Source: Arenicola marina (taxonomy: Eukaryota > Annelida > Polychaeta > Arenicolidae). Taken from it: a stretch of DNA of 64,000 bases. The first letter of the stretch is position 1; the number at the start of each line of letters is the position of its first letter. The notes beneath the pieces were generated by a model. The model ran no database searches, was not told the origin of the DNA, and was given only the letters and a program-made list of their open reading frames with translations. The stretch spans positions 24,985,639 through 25,049,638 of the forward strand of contig OZ025263.1 of the NCBI GenBank assembly GCA_964019135.1, written 5' to 3'. The translations under genes and the position numbers were made by a program. This document shows positions 48,442 to 59,540 of the stretch, one piece after another.

Positions 48442-49959
48442 TTATGTGGGATTTCCTCCTGACTAAGAGGGCAAGGTGGGGGAAGGGTTACTGTAAGAGG
48501 GTATGCTCGGCAGTGCACATAATGTCCCAGTCGGCCGCTGGGGGCGCTTCTATACGAGATGGCATCCCGGAAATAACCCCACCCTACAGGACGGGACACC
48601 GGAAGTGACGCGTCCGGCAGATGGCGCTGACGACACACGTGGAGATGCATGGATGTGGAGATGACCGTCCCAGGCCAGCGCAATAATTCACCGAAAGAGA
48701 GACGCCATTATATAAGGATTAGGTTGATAGTGATCGGGTACGATGAAAACCATAGCAACACAGAAAGGTTAAGATATAAAACAATTAAGGGTGCACAGCC
48801 CAGCCACATGCTGCCGCTAACGAAGAAGCATTCACGTGGCATTCTGGTGTGGGTCCGGGTGATCCCGGATGTAAAGTGTAAACAATCTCTCCCACCCTCC
48901 CACTCTCATTTTGTTTAGAATCTCTCCGCCCCCACCATCGTAACCGGTATCCATGAATGAATGGTTATTCAATAACAAGGATAATATCGGATCCAAGCGA
49001 CCATGCTTGAGTTTGAGGCTTTTTTGCCATTATTTAAACCTAATTTTAAGTTTTTACATGTTTTTAAAGGAACAACATTCATTTGCATTGCCTCGTTCAA
49101 TTTATGTTTGATGGATCATTCATTCATTCAGTATGTTAACAAGATCGGAACAGTTCAGAAATACTTCCGTTTGCCGTATTCGTTACCATTAATACCCAAT
49201 GAAGATAAATTGGATTGGACAAGAAAAACGTCCCCTCTGAAATATGCACAGCTCGAACTCGGTTCGTTGCTGTTATGCATCTGCATTTGTCAGCATTATA
49301 GTTCGTTTCAATATTATATGCACCCGCCAACCTAGTTCGAGGTTCAATATGTCTGTCTGGGTCAATAGCGATATCAGAGGATGCCTTTCTCAATACAAAT
49401 ATAGGTCACCTCAGGTTGTGGACAACCCTCCCCCACTCATATTCCCCCTTTTTGAGAGGACCCCCCCCATGTTTGTAGATTACATGCTTTTTTCGAGTTC
49501 GCCGGTTTGCGATATCTGTCTATCTATAAGTATCAATACCCTAGAGATTTGAGTACACAGGCACCGGTGCCGGAGTTCTAATTATCCATAAGGACCCCAC
49601 GTGAAGGAAAATAAAAGTATCTATACGAGTAAATAAGATATATTGTTGGTCTAAGGCGTTCGTAATCACTACTGGCAAATATGCGTGATACTGTCCCCCA
49701 AACACACTAATCGGATGGTGTTACAACTCGCGTTGAGGCCCTTGGCCCCAGCAATGACGTCATGTACTGGATGAAGGCAATATGGCGACGCTATGATGCG
49801 CGGAAGATTTTGTCCAACGGTTCTGGTTTCAAATTACAAATAAACGGCCTGGCTCCCCTGTGGGTTTGAAAGTCGATCTTTCCAGATCTGTCACGTAGCA
49901 TCACCGCTCTCAGGGGGCTATTAACTTCTACAAATAATCCCCCACTCAGTGTAAAGTGT
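48442..49959. other. No recognised gene
   Basis: Mixed sequence with a C-rich stretch near 48,893-48,935. Open frames at 49,003-49,552 show no recognisable domain. Nothing else could be supported. Confidence 0.5.
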
Positions 49960-50213
49960 GGGGTCGACTCGATAGCTCAGTGGGTTAGAGCGCTCACATT
50001 GACTGCTCTCGCCATCTGAGATCCTAACGGCACGTAGATGGGTCGTTCGCTCAACGCTGTGGCCATGTTTGTGTGGTCGCAGGATAAAGATCCCATGTCC
50101 TTCTTCGCAAAGAGTAGGGGGTTACCCCCGGGGCCCTATCTATATTCTTCCTTCCTTCTTCCATTGATGCAATATGACCAACTTTGGCTAAAGCCTCCTG
50201 AATATACAACCCA
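49960..50213 (+). mobile_element. tRNA-derived SINE, copy 1
   Basis: The head resembles tRNA, with an RNA polymerase III A box TAGCTCAGTGGGTTAGAGC starting at 49,973. The B-box region is decayed (GTCGTTCGCTCAAC). The body includes CCCATGTCCTTCTTCGCAAA and a tail ending CCTGAATATACAACC. The second copy at 56,871-57,130 lies in reverse and shares the body and tail, which defines the family. A free-standing tRNA gene is unlikely because the acceptor stem does not close and the similarity continues well past tRNA length. Confidence 0.85.
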
Positions 50214-51944
50214 CCAACCGGATGACGTGAAGCTGACTCGTTCACTGTCCATGGATATTCAAAAGCGGGCGGCACATAGAGAACGCTAGACAACATGCCA
50301 CAGCATCATACACCCAACCCCGATCTCCCGGCAGCTGAACGCATTCGTGACCCCACTCCCGTTGAGGTCAACCGTGAGGTTGGCGGGTACGTGGGGCAGA
50401 AGTGAAGATGTGAGGAACGAGCTCCCTCTGCCGGCAGAGGGATCCAACCCGCCGAATCAATCTAAAACCATCTCTGCAATGACAGGTCGTAACAAGGATG
50501 ACCAGTCATGTTGGCTCCGGGGTCTGAGACACGGTGCGTGTGTACACAGACACACACAGTGCCTTACAGAACAACCGCCCGGCTGCCCACTAGGTGTATT
50601 TCCCTGGGATATCTGGAACAATTTTCCACCTCGGTCTGCCCGTGTTTTCATGTTTGCTGCTTATGTATTTTGGAATTTGTTTTGGACTCATTTATTCGAT
50701 CAATTCAGTAGAATACTCGGTCTCAAAATAAGCATAAAATGAAACTAAATTTCATATTTGAAATCGATCGGGAAACTCGCATAAAGACCCAATCGGGTCA
50801 TTGTCGTGAGCGCCACTTAAAATATTGGTGTTGTATTTTTCACATTTCGATATATTTAAAACGTATTTAAAAAGGGTGTTGTTGATATAAGAAAATGGAA
50901 GATCGGTCATTCCTAAAATTTATAGTGAAATGTTTTGTTTCGCTATCATCTATGCCAGATATTCTATGTCAATCCATAAACGTAACAATGTGGGATCGCT
51001 GTTCTAAATAAGGGCTCAGTGTGTGCGTTGTAAGCATTAAGATGCTTGAATACTGTCATTTAGCAGTACATGGCCTATATGGTAAGATAGGGGACGCAGC
51101 GATATCTGATATTGTCGTATATACATCTCTAAGACGCGTCACATACTTGTGTAGTACGACGACGTAAAAATCACCTTATAGTCGATTAGTCTTGAGAATA
51201 ACGAATACCTGTCGATTATAGCATCACAACGCGGTATCCGTTTGCTTGTAAGGACTGTGTTCATGTCTGATTTTGTTTTGAGAAGACCCGGCTACCTGAG
51301 CGTCTCCGTCTGCGGCACAGACACGTGACCACAAATACAGATGAACGCTCTCTGCTTCATTTGCGTGTGTTTTTTTCGTTTCTGGACAAAGATAACGAGG
51401 CGCCATAGAGGATGGTTTACGATCTATGCCCGCACGACCTTAACCCCTCAGGGACGCCTCATTCATGGCTCACTGGCCCTCTGACGGTAGATATCAATCC
51501 TAATGGAAACTCTTGCTGCAGCTCGGAGCGGCTGCCCGAGCCGTCGAATCAATCTGCGTCTGGAGGGAGCGGTGGACGGGGGTGGGGCGGGGGGGGGGGG
51601 CAGCAGAACGCAGACCATTGCAGCGTCGCCGTGTCATTATGACCTTGACCGCGTTGCCTTTGCTACTTTGACCTTGACGGCGCTGAGTGACCTACACGGG
51701 GTGCCTGTGTGAGTCGTGTAATGCGTGGACTCTCACGGACGAGGAGGACAGCCGTCACATATATCACACAACCGACCGGCTAATTGAATCGGCCGGCTCC
51801 ATTTCCGCGAAGTGCAGCGGGTCACCGGACTGGGTGGGCTTCAGTGGCATCAGGCTTTTTTCCGCCCCGCAACAGGCGCTGCGCTAAGTGATCTGACACT
51901 GCAGTCCGCGTTATGAGCCATGAGGTCTACCTGCTTCAACTCAC
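50214..51944. other. No recognised gene
   Basis: No coding region could be supported. There is a G run near 51,588-51,600. The sequence around 50,740-51,200 is AT-rich. Confidence 0.5.
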
Positions 51945-51953
51945 CTTCATCCC
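51945..51953. repeat. Left target-site duplication, 9 bp
   Basis: CTTCATCCC directly precedes the element end TAGCCTGAAAA and is repeated exactly at 54,067-54,075. Confidence 0.9.
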
Positions 51954-52231
51954 TAGCCTGAAAACAAGACGTTACTGTCGTAAGACAGTTGGCAATGAGA
52001 CGACATGGTAACGTCTGAACTCATCGCACTTGTTCCCTGTTCAAGAAACCTATTTCAACATCTTGACTAAAACACTCACTTGTCAGCCGTATTTTGAAAT
52101 CACATATTTCTTCCTTGATATAAATCAAAGCGTGGGCACACAAGAGTCGCACTCATTCAGGCAAGATAACTCCATAAATCAACATTTTCACGAACGCGCA
52201 ATTTCACTTCTCTCGCGATCAGCCATGATGG
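51954..52231 (+). repeat. Left TIR of the helicase-bearing element
   Basis: Pairs with 53,809-54,066. The segment from AACGTCTGAACTCATCGCAC to GATCAGCCATGATGG is almost identical in both arms. A small indel near 51,978-52,010 distinguishes them. Confidence 0.92.
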
Positions 52232-53509
52232 TTTTCGTAGCGACACCTTCCGGGGTGCGGCGAACTAAGAATTCTGGAGACACACACGAAATACACACAG
52301 ACAAACGCTCAAGTTCTCAGTCCGTAATTTTAAGTATGATCCGCATGCAAATCGACCGATAAAACAATGGAAATAATTACTTAATAATATATTATACTAT
52401 TGAATACCGTTTATTATACATGAAAAATAAAATCAATTCAAAAATTCAATGTTGATTCTACTGTACAAGGATTTCCCACGCGTCAGGCTGCAAATGACGT
52501 CAGCATTGTTCGCCGGTTACCATGACTGCGGTGACTGAGTTCATTGCTGACTGGAACAAGAACATGTGGCACCATGGCCGATAATCTCTGTGTCGTCTGT
52601 AAAAGCCAGTTTGCAAAGAGAGCAACTGGTTACGGGTTTTCTAAGTAGGCCCATGTCTATGCATTTAATCTAAGTCTTCTACACCTTGTACCCATACACA
52701 CACGTTCCCACGCTTGTACACCAATGCATGTATACCCAGCACCGTCGGAGCAAAATGAAAGTGATGGGGTAGACATTGTGACATTAGGTGGATGATATCG
52801 GGCTAAACTCCCTGGTAGGGGGAGGGAGGGGGGCTATTGTACAAATACGGTGGGGGGATGGGGCTTGCCGAGAAAAACCCAGTTTCTTTAGCGCTCGCAC
52901 GCCCCCCCCCCCTCCCCCCCCCCCCACCAATGAACAGGGTCCCCCCTGTTTGCAGCCCATTAATCAGCATCCTCCCCGGCCGGTTGGCCCAGATTCCAAA
53001 GTTGTATAGCGCCGCACGCTCGCACTAGGGACAGCAACAGCTAGTATTTAAAACGCAACTTTCACTCGGCCAACTGCTAAAGCCAAACTCCCCGTTTATT
53101 CAATTACGATCTACATTTCTAGTTGCTACATTGCATACTATGCATATTACTTTCATAGCAACCAACTCAATAATCCCACCGCCCCAGTTGAACCCGCCCG
53201 TCCAAATACACACACTCGCGCCGCCACTGTCACCGCTCGCGACCGTCCACCGCCTCGCCGCTCCTTGTTGTTCTTTCCCTCGTTATTGAAACAGCGCTTG
53301 TATATATATCTAGTCTAGAGATGATAAGCCATGCCGTGGTGTCGGGCCGGGACTGTTACCATGCGATCGATGTAAGCCGGCCAGCTGCTCTTAATAATAA
53401 GGCTGGGGCGCATTGTTTCAGAATTTTCCCAGCATTTATATTAAAATAAATTCCAGTTAATGGTACCGCTGTTTCAATTAAATATAGAAATAGGTAGCCC
53501 TTAATTTAC
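52232..53509. other. Interior of the helicase-bearing element
   Basis: No second helicase exon or transposase was recognised. An AT-rich stretch lies at 52,370-52,450, C runs near 52,903-52,925, and a GC-rich stretch near 53,180-53,280. The intron following the helicase exon (minus strand) would begin at 53,509. Confidence 0.5.
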
Positions 53510-53695
53510 CTCGGCAATGTCTTTCATCAGAGGCGGAAAAACATATATGTCACTCTTGCCGTGACCGGTGGGCAGAACGCAAAAGACATCTTGCCCATCA
53601 AAGGGGCGTTGTATGGCAGTAACCTGCTCCTGGTTCTGCTCATAAGGCAGGCTCAGCTCCTTTGCCACTTGCTTAATAAGACTTTGCAAAGACAT
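53510..53695 (-). CDS. First exon of a RecQ-like superfamily 2 helicase (partial)
   Basis: The start is ATG at 53,695. The 62-residue product contains a QEQVTAIQ stretch, placed like the helicase motif 0/Q region, then VLPTGHGKSD. This is a Walker A (motif I) of RecQ type, LPTG(x)GKS, which would bind ATP phosphate with the Lys. The frame ends at GAG followed by GTAAAT, a good splice donor, so the gene is split. Motifs Ia to VI were not found downstream within the element, so this copy cannot make a working helicase. The exon begins about 115 bp inside the right TIR and reads inward, as expected for a transposon's own gene. A captured host exon is the alternative. Confidence 0.75.
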
Positions 53696-53808
53696 GACAT
53701 CCGATTGGAAACCACCCGGTCATTGAACGTACACGGAACGGCCAACGCGCTGAACCTCCAGTAGGCGAGTTCGTGGTGGCGCCGCCCTGGAGGCATGTTG
53801 ACAGAGAG

Positions 53809-54066
53809 CCATCATGGCTGATCGCGAGAGAAGTGAAATTGCGCGTTCGTGAAAATGTTGATTTATGGAGTTATCTTGCCTGAATGAGTGCGACTCTTGT
53901 GTGCCCACGCTTTGATTTATATCAAGGAAGAAATATGTGATTTCAAAATACGGCTGACAAGTGAGTGTTTTAGTCAAGATGGTGAAATAGGTTTCTTGAA
54001 CAGGGAACAAGTGCGATGAGTTCAGACGTTATCTTGCCGTAAGCTGAGTAACGTCTTTTCAGGCTA
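53809..54066 (-). repeat. Right TIR of the helicase-bearing element
   Basis: Reverse complement of 51,954-52,231, ending in TTTTCAGGCTA. It probably supplies the promoter region for the minus-strand helicase exon. That role is inference from position. Confidence 0.92.
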
Positions 54067-54075
54067 CTTCATCCC
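54067..54075. repeat. Right target-site duplication, 9 bp
   Basis: CTTCATCCC, identical to 51,945-51,953. Confidence 0.9.
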
Positions 54076-56066
54076 GTGACCTTACAAGTGACATGTGCAT
54101 TCTCTCTCGTGGCTACTGTGATATATGGTATCATGCTGTTGTTATCGCTCAGACGTGTCGCACAATATCAAACAAATACCTGCTACAAATAATATGGATA
54201 CGTCTCACTTATATGGCGAGCGCAGCTAGCGTTCCAGGTCCAAATTGAAAGCAACAGGGATGACAAAAAAAAGTTGCAAGATTATTTTACTTTCACACAC
54301 AGGTTAATGTTTTATGTATATACTACATAAGTTCAACATTCCATCTAAAGAGTCACTAATAGAAATGTAGTTAAAGCGCTATCAAACAGTGCAGTTTTAA
54401 GAGAGCCCCAGTATAAATTTGATCACATAAAGTCCACGGTATATTGAAAAAGAGTTTAATTATATATCATATTTATTCAATCATAGTATTGCTAATAGAT
54501 ATAAAGAGTTTATCTTGTTGTTAATTTGCCCTTTTGGTACCTTGCAATCGTAAATTAAACCACGGGGCATTAACATAGACTGACCAGTGAACTTAAAAAA
54601 ATATGTAACAAAGCCAAGAGACTTGCAGACCACCAGGTTTGGTGCTCACTTCCAATTCAGTTGTAGTGTTCTCATGATAATTTTTTCAACTTTTTCACAT
54701 TGTGAAAACCATTTTGTAAATCCATAAAATTGCACATATTATATTGCAGTGAACCGATATTACCAGCCACACCGGCTATATGACCACATCAGGTAAATCA
54801 ACAACACGGAATGCCGCTGTAACGTCAACGACTCGGTATAAATAGCGGCGGTATATGAGACCTGGGGGGAATTATGTTCCCGCCAGCTGAATGGCGTCGC
54901 TTCCAATACCAAAGCTGATCATCAGCTCTTCGTACGGACGTCGCTTTCAGTTCTGATGAGCTTCACTACGCTCCACAATGGAATGGCAATCTATGCAGCA
55001 ACCTCGAGATTATGAGTGTGAATGGAGGCTGAGAGCGACTTGGAGAGGCTGAGAGCGCCACGACGTTTGTCGCCGTGTGAAGGTAGTCCATGGTAACCTC
55101 GGTCACCGTAACCTTGGTAACCAGGCACAATATTCTTTAGGCGGAACATTGCTGCTCTAGCCATGGCATTATCTATTTTTACTGAATTGTTTGTCTCTCT
55201 AAATGCCATGACATGGCAACGAGCTAGATGAGACGAAGCTAAATGGCAAGGAGCCAGATGAGGCTTTGTTGGTGACATCCCGCGACGTTTGCTGAGACCA
55301 CCACATGTCTTCAGGCTTCTCTTTAGCAGTTACTTTGTTGCGAGGTCGGTTAAGAGACCAGCCCAGACACGTTCACCAGATGTTCTTCCCACTCAACATT
55401 TGCTCAGCCGCAGTTGGTGTGTACATATGGTCAATTTACCTCATTGAGTCCGGATCTCGCCCTCACATGTGCGATACATCCCTTTTTTTGTTCTATAAAC
55501 GTAATTCTTTACGATTTACGTTTTTCGTTTATTAAAAATTCACATTCTGTATGGAACCGAATGGCACAAGATCTGCGTCTGCAGTCACTTTAGAAAACAT
55601 TCTCAGCGCTGGAAAAAAATACACATTGCAATTACGATATTTGTTTCAAACTCCACGGTTAAACTTTAACGACATTGATACTAGAACACTATAACACCGC
55701 GTGGTCGTCATCATAGAGTCCACTTCTTCACCTTTTATTGCCAATAGTAAATTTATCCCGACTGGTTCAATCGGCAAATAAATATTTGGACGAATCAAAT
55801 CAACCTGACTGTGGGGGGCGGGGGGGGGGGGGGGCACATTGAGCGAGTCTCTGGTGGCAGCTAACGTCTTGTGAGTAAATCTAGCTGTTTTAATGTCCAC
55901 ATCCGGACAGCACACAATTAAAGAATGCAGTTGCAGGTTTAACATTGCGCGCTGGTGTTTTACCTTTAAAGCGGCATTTCTTTTAAAACTGTTCAAGTTA
56001 GTGAACATTTGCGTCAGTTTATTTAGCATTGTTGGCAGCAGTCAGGTGTCAGAGAGAACATGTGAC
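54076..56066. other. No recognised gene
   Basis: AT-rich from 54,180 to 54,760. There is a G run near 55,818-55,833. Open frames on the minus strand near 54,991-55,278 and 55,646-56,029 show no recognisable domain, and the second crosses the G run. Confidence 0.5.
54837..54845 (+). promoter_or_regulatory. Candidate TATA box
   Basis: TATAAATAG is a full match to the eukaryotic TATA consensus, in GC-richer surroundings than the DNA to its left. No clear gene follows. The first ATG downstream (54,979) opens only 24 codons. Confidence is low. Confidence 0.2.
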
Positions 56067-56438
56067 GACCATAGTAAACAGAGAACGAGATTTGTTGTAA
56101 TGTAAACGGCGAGCGATCGGATTTCAGAATGTAAACATGAAGAAAAACACTGACATTTGGCTGTCATTTTGGACGTACATACGCCGGCGAGATCGGGGAA
56201 TGGAAAACTGGTATTTGCGGCAGCGGTAACTCGTTGTTGTTTGGCACCCTGTAAATATATTGAAAACACAAATTCCGTATTGTATTTCAATAGAATGGGG
56301 GTCGGAGGTAGGGGTGGTTTTGGCGTGGGCGTATGCGCCCAGGACCCCCAGGACAGGCCTTATTGCCATGGAGAGGACCATAGTAAACAGAGAACGAGAT
56401 TTGTTGTAATGTAAACGGCGAGCGATCGGATTTCAGAA
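56067..56438. repeat. 63-bp direct repeats flanking a 246-bp segment
   Basis: 56,067-56,129 and 56,376-56,438 are identical, running from GACCATAGTAAACAGAGAAC to CGATCGGATTTCAGAA. The 246 bp between them shows no TIR or coding domain. It may be a simple tandem duplication of 309 bp or an insertion with an unusually long duplication. Confidence 0.9.
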
Positions 56439-56870
56439 CGGTCGTCTCCCTGTGGCCGCCACAATCGTTACTGACCAACTTCGTTCACTAGGCTGGGCCA
56501 TTATGCGGGGGCGTGTCGTATTTGTGGTGTTGCCGTTTTTCGAAGATTGTGACACCCAACCGCTTGGATAATTTTTATTTACCATTAGTTGTTTCAATAG
56601 CTTGCTAATTTTCCACGAATTTTCAATAGACAGAGTAACATTCGCATATCAGACATGTAAATAACGCAAAATAACCAAATAACGATTATTTAGAAGTGAT
56701 AGTTTGGAGATGTGGAGCTTAGAATGCAGCTTTTAAAAGTGACATTTAAGAAAATATTATTTAGAAGTGAGACTTAAGGAGATATGATTAAGTATGTAGC
56801 CTTAAGGATAACGCAGAACGGATATAGTATAGAGTTTGAATTTTGGCCCCGATCGCCTCCCATACACGTT
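56439..56870. other. No recognised feature
   Basis: AT-rich sequence with AGAAGTGA-like words repeated near 56,690 and 56,763. No gene was found. Confidence 0.5.
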
Positions 56871-57130
56871 GAAGGTTGGTTGTATATTCAGGACGCTTTA
56901 ACCACTTTTTGGCATATCGCCTCAATGTGAGAAGGAAGGGTGCTTATAGCCATGTCCCCTGGGTAAACCCGTACTCTTTGCAAAAAAGGACATGGGTTTA
57001 CAGAGTTACATGCATCCTATGACCACAAGGGGAGCAACTGTAAATATATTGAAACACAGCGGGACTCGAACCACCGATCCAGTTGCCGTTAGACTCTGGC
57101 AGGTGGCCAGAGACCTCAAGGCGACCTTGT
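56871..57130 (-). mobile_element. tRNA-derived SINE, copy 2
   Basis: In reverse, this copy has an intact B box (GGTTCGAGTCCCGC), a CCCATGTCCTTTTTTGCAAA body and a CCTGAATATACAACC tail. It matches copy 1 over the body and tail with substitutions. The A-box half is decayed or truncated, the opposite of copy 1. Confidence 0.82.
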
Positions 57131-58397
57131 GGAGCGGCGCAGTAGAATAGCATGTACACGTGACAGGTAGAACACGTTTCCTGCTTGATCACAAGAGAGC
57201 CGCGATAAAGCCTTAATATGCGGAAATAAACTGACGCCTGGCGGTCTGGCAGAAATGTAACTCAGTATGCTGCAAATCGTATTTTTACGTGAATGTAGTA
57301 CGTGTGTTGTATGAGGGCGAACAATATCCAAGAAGAAATGGATGACCTCACGTTCTTCCATCGATATGTTGGCACAATCGCTTTATTCACTATCACGGTA
57401 ACCATTAGTTAATAAACATACTTCAGTCTATATGTGTTTATATATTTCTAGCCCCCTTTATTTAGATCCAACTACTGCGTTAGGCTATGAAAAAAAAACT
57501 TGCAAAGTAAATTAAAAGTGTTGGTCTAAATTTCATTCTTGCTTTGTTGAGTATGAATGTAAAATGTCGTTCGGTTTAGTCATGATGACATGATTAAACT
57601 GTCAGGACGCTGACAAAGAAGCAAAACGCCTTTTCAGGTACCTTTGTGCCACTGTCATGTCGTATTCTGTTGCCATGTCGCGTTTCATATTTTGTTCATA
57701 TCTCCTCTGAATTGCGTTCGTTCGACGGCAACCAACGCCAGACTATGCATTAAAGCGATTTTTCATTTCTATCAGAATCCAATTGTTGGTTTTATCGTCT
57801 TTTGGCGTGTCTCTCCGATGCCACAGACAGTAGACTTACCCTAAAGAATCCAAATATAGTACCATCGGTAGTTTAGAGACAGGGGGGATCAGGCACGACC
57901 AGGGGCTTGGTGGGCGGGTGTTAGGATGGGGCTCAGAAAGGAAAAGGGGCAGGGAAGGGAGAACATGCCATCTTACCCCAGTGGAGGGTGGAAGGGGATG
58001 AGACAATTATCTGCCCGTGCCCCGCTGGCGAAGGCGAAGCGGAAAGAAAGTGATGGCGGGAGGGACTGTGGGGGTAGAGTATGGGGTCGGACTGGGGAAT
58101 GGGGGGTCTAGGGTGGGGGTATTGCCTGTTCTACCCGCCTTACTGTGCTGTTAAGGACCTTCTTATAGCCACAGTCGGGATGTCAAACCTTATTACTCGT
58201 TTGAGGACAATGGTCGCGGTCCGCTCTTTCTTTCTCTGTGACGTCACAGGCGTCAAGCGACTTCACTACGCCCCCCTGCCTTCCTGCCCCCGCCGCCCTT
58301 ACCCCTGCGATACTTGCGGAAACTACCGCCCGACGGGCGCTCGGGAACCACGAAAGGGCAGGAGTAATCCAATTGGAAACCGTAGACGGCAATTGAC
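57131..58397. other. No recognised gene; possible LINE 5' region
   Basis: AT-rich to about 57,860, then G-rich to about 58,130. The last part may be 5' untranslated sequence of the LINE, but no boundary could be placed. Confidence 0.4.
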
Positions 58398-59219
58398 TGA
58401 AGCCCATTTGTGCCGATTTTGAGAGCTGGTCACTTTCGGGACTCCTTCTACCGGTCATGCGGACATTACACTGAGAACCCGTATAACCGGGCCCACAGAC
58501 TCGGGACTTTCAACAAGAACGTTGAAAAAAATCACCCAAGACCAATGGTGGTAAGATTATCTTCACAAAAGGCGGTTTCGGATTTGCTCGGTTTTGCTCG
58601 CAGCCTCCCTAGAGGTAAGGATATGGCAAAGATAACGCCGCACTACCCACCTGAGTTACTCGAGAGCCGCAGAAAGCATGGCGAACAAATAGCCGCTCTC
58701 CAGAAATCTACCCAGTCAGACCTTGTAAATTTCAAACTGGTCAAAGATAAACTCTACATCAACGGTGAGCTACAGAGAGACTCATTGCCTGGACCCACCG
58801 CAAGGGACATCTTGCAGACAACAGCAGGGAATGAAGCGTCGATTACAGGATCACCACCGAGCATTCGCCATGGCCAGCCGGTAACTCACAAGGGGGCTAC
58901 CATGATCACCTCATCGGCGCCTGTGCGAACCATCGGCGAGGTGAGGTCAGCCTACAAAAAGTTGCTGCTCGACCCAAACAGACTTGCCGCAGCTCACACC
59001 GTGGTGGTCTTCCGGCTAACAGGCGACTCGTCGACTGGACCCAAAGATGGCTGGCCAGACGACGGCCTTCACGGCGCAGGCTGCCACCTTCGCTACCTAC
59101 TGAACCGCAAGGGCGTGGAAAACACAGTGGTGTTTATTTCAATGAACTCGCACCAGCCTCATCTAAGCCTCGATGGCTTCCGGGCCATGGAAGAGGCGCT
59201 CAACAGCGTAACTTAACTC
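58398..59219 (+). CDS. LINE ORF1 with L1-ORF1p-like part and C-terminal IMPACT/YigZ-like domain
   Basis: The frame is open from the stop at 58,398-58,400 to TAA at 59,214-59,219. No good ATG begins it, so the true start is lost or upstream. Numbering from 58,410: residues 44-125 (RPMVVRLSSQK, PPELLESRRK, KLYINGELQRD) resemble the RNA-binding and C-terminal parts of L1-type ORF1 proteins. Residues 172-266 resemble the IMPACT/YigZ (UPF0029) fold: AAHTVVVFRL at 193-202, then DDGLHGAG at 217-224 in place of DDGE...AG, then VENTVVFIS at 236-244, then HLSLDGFRAMEEAL at the position of the family's LG...F motif. The family's Tyr-Gly-Gly stretch is replaced by NSHQP. The protein would bind LINE RNA; the role of the added domain is unknown. 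Confidence 0.7.
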
Positions 59220-59540
59220 ACCCGATGTTGTTGTTAGGGTCTTCTTGTCGCTGATTGAAGCTGGTATGTGACCGTGTATTGCATTTGCTGTTTTTGTAAC
59301 ATGTTACCCTTGTTATTGCCTAATGTAGTCTTTTGTTAAAAGGATCCGTCTCGCACAATAAGTAATCGCCGCGCTACTCTACCCATGCTTGTCAATAATA
59401 GAGTCAAATGGGCTGTGTGCTGACGGCAAATGTGGGTTTGTTTCACCTATGTTATTTGTGCCGTTATGACACTATTTTCCAAGTTTAGTTTTCTGCACAA
59501 TTGTTCATATTGCCTTAGGATACAAGTGACATGTACTATT
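59220..59540. other. ORF1-ORF2 spacer
   Basis: AT-rich with frequent stops in all frames. It is probably the inter-ORF region of the LINE plus the decayed start of ORF2. Confidence 0.5.

Larger units (their letters stand above)
51954..54066. mobile_element. Long-TIR DNA element (2.1 kb) with 9-bp target-site duplication
   Basis: The perfect outer ends are TAGCCTGAAAA and TTTTCAGGCTA, flanked by the exact direct repeat CTTCATCCC. Inverted arms run 51,954-52,231 and 53,809-54,066. A 9-bp duplication with long inverted repeats is typical of Mutator-like elements, but no transposase was seen, so the superfamily is open. Just inside the right arm, a minus-strand exon encodes the start of a RecQ-like helicase. 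The remaining interior is AT-rich with a C run near 52,903-52,925. This looks like an internally deleted, non-autonomous copy. Confidence 0.88.

Noticed and set aside
44762-48449. Target-site duplication GTGG for the nuclease transposon
   Set aside because: GTGG occurs on both sides but does not abut both ends in register, so it cannot be called.
49960-50045. A functional tRNA gene
   Set aside because: The A box is good, but the B box and acceptor pairing are poor, and the similarity to the second copy extends far beyond tRNA length, as in a SINE.
55646-56029. A 127-codon minus-strand protein
   Set aside because: It crosses a G run giving a poly-Pro stretch, has no recognised domain and no splice evidence.
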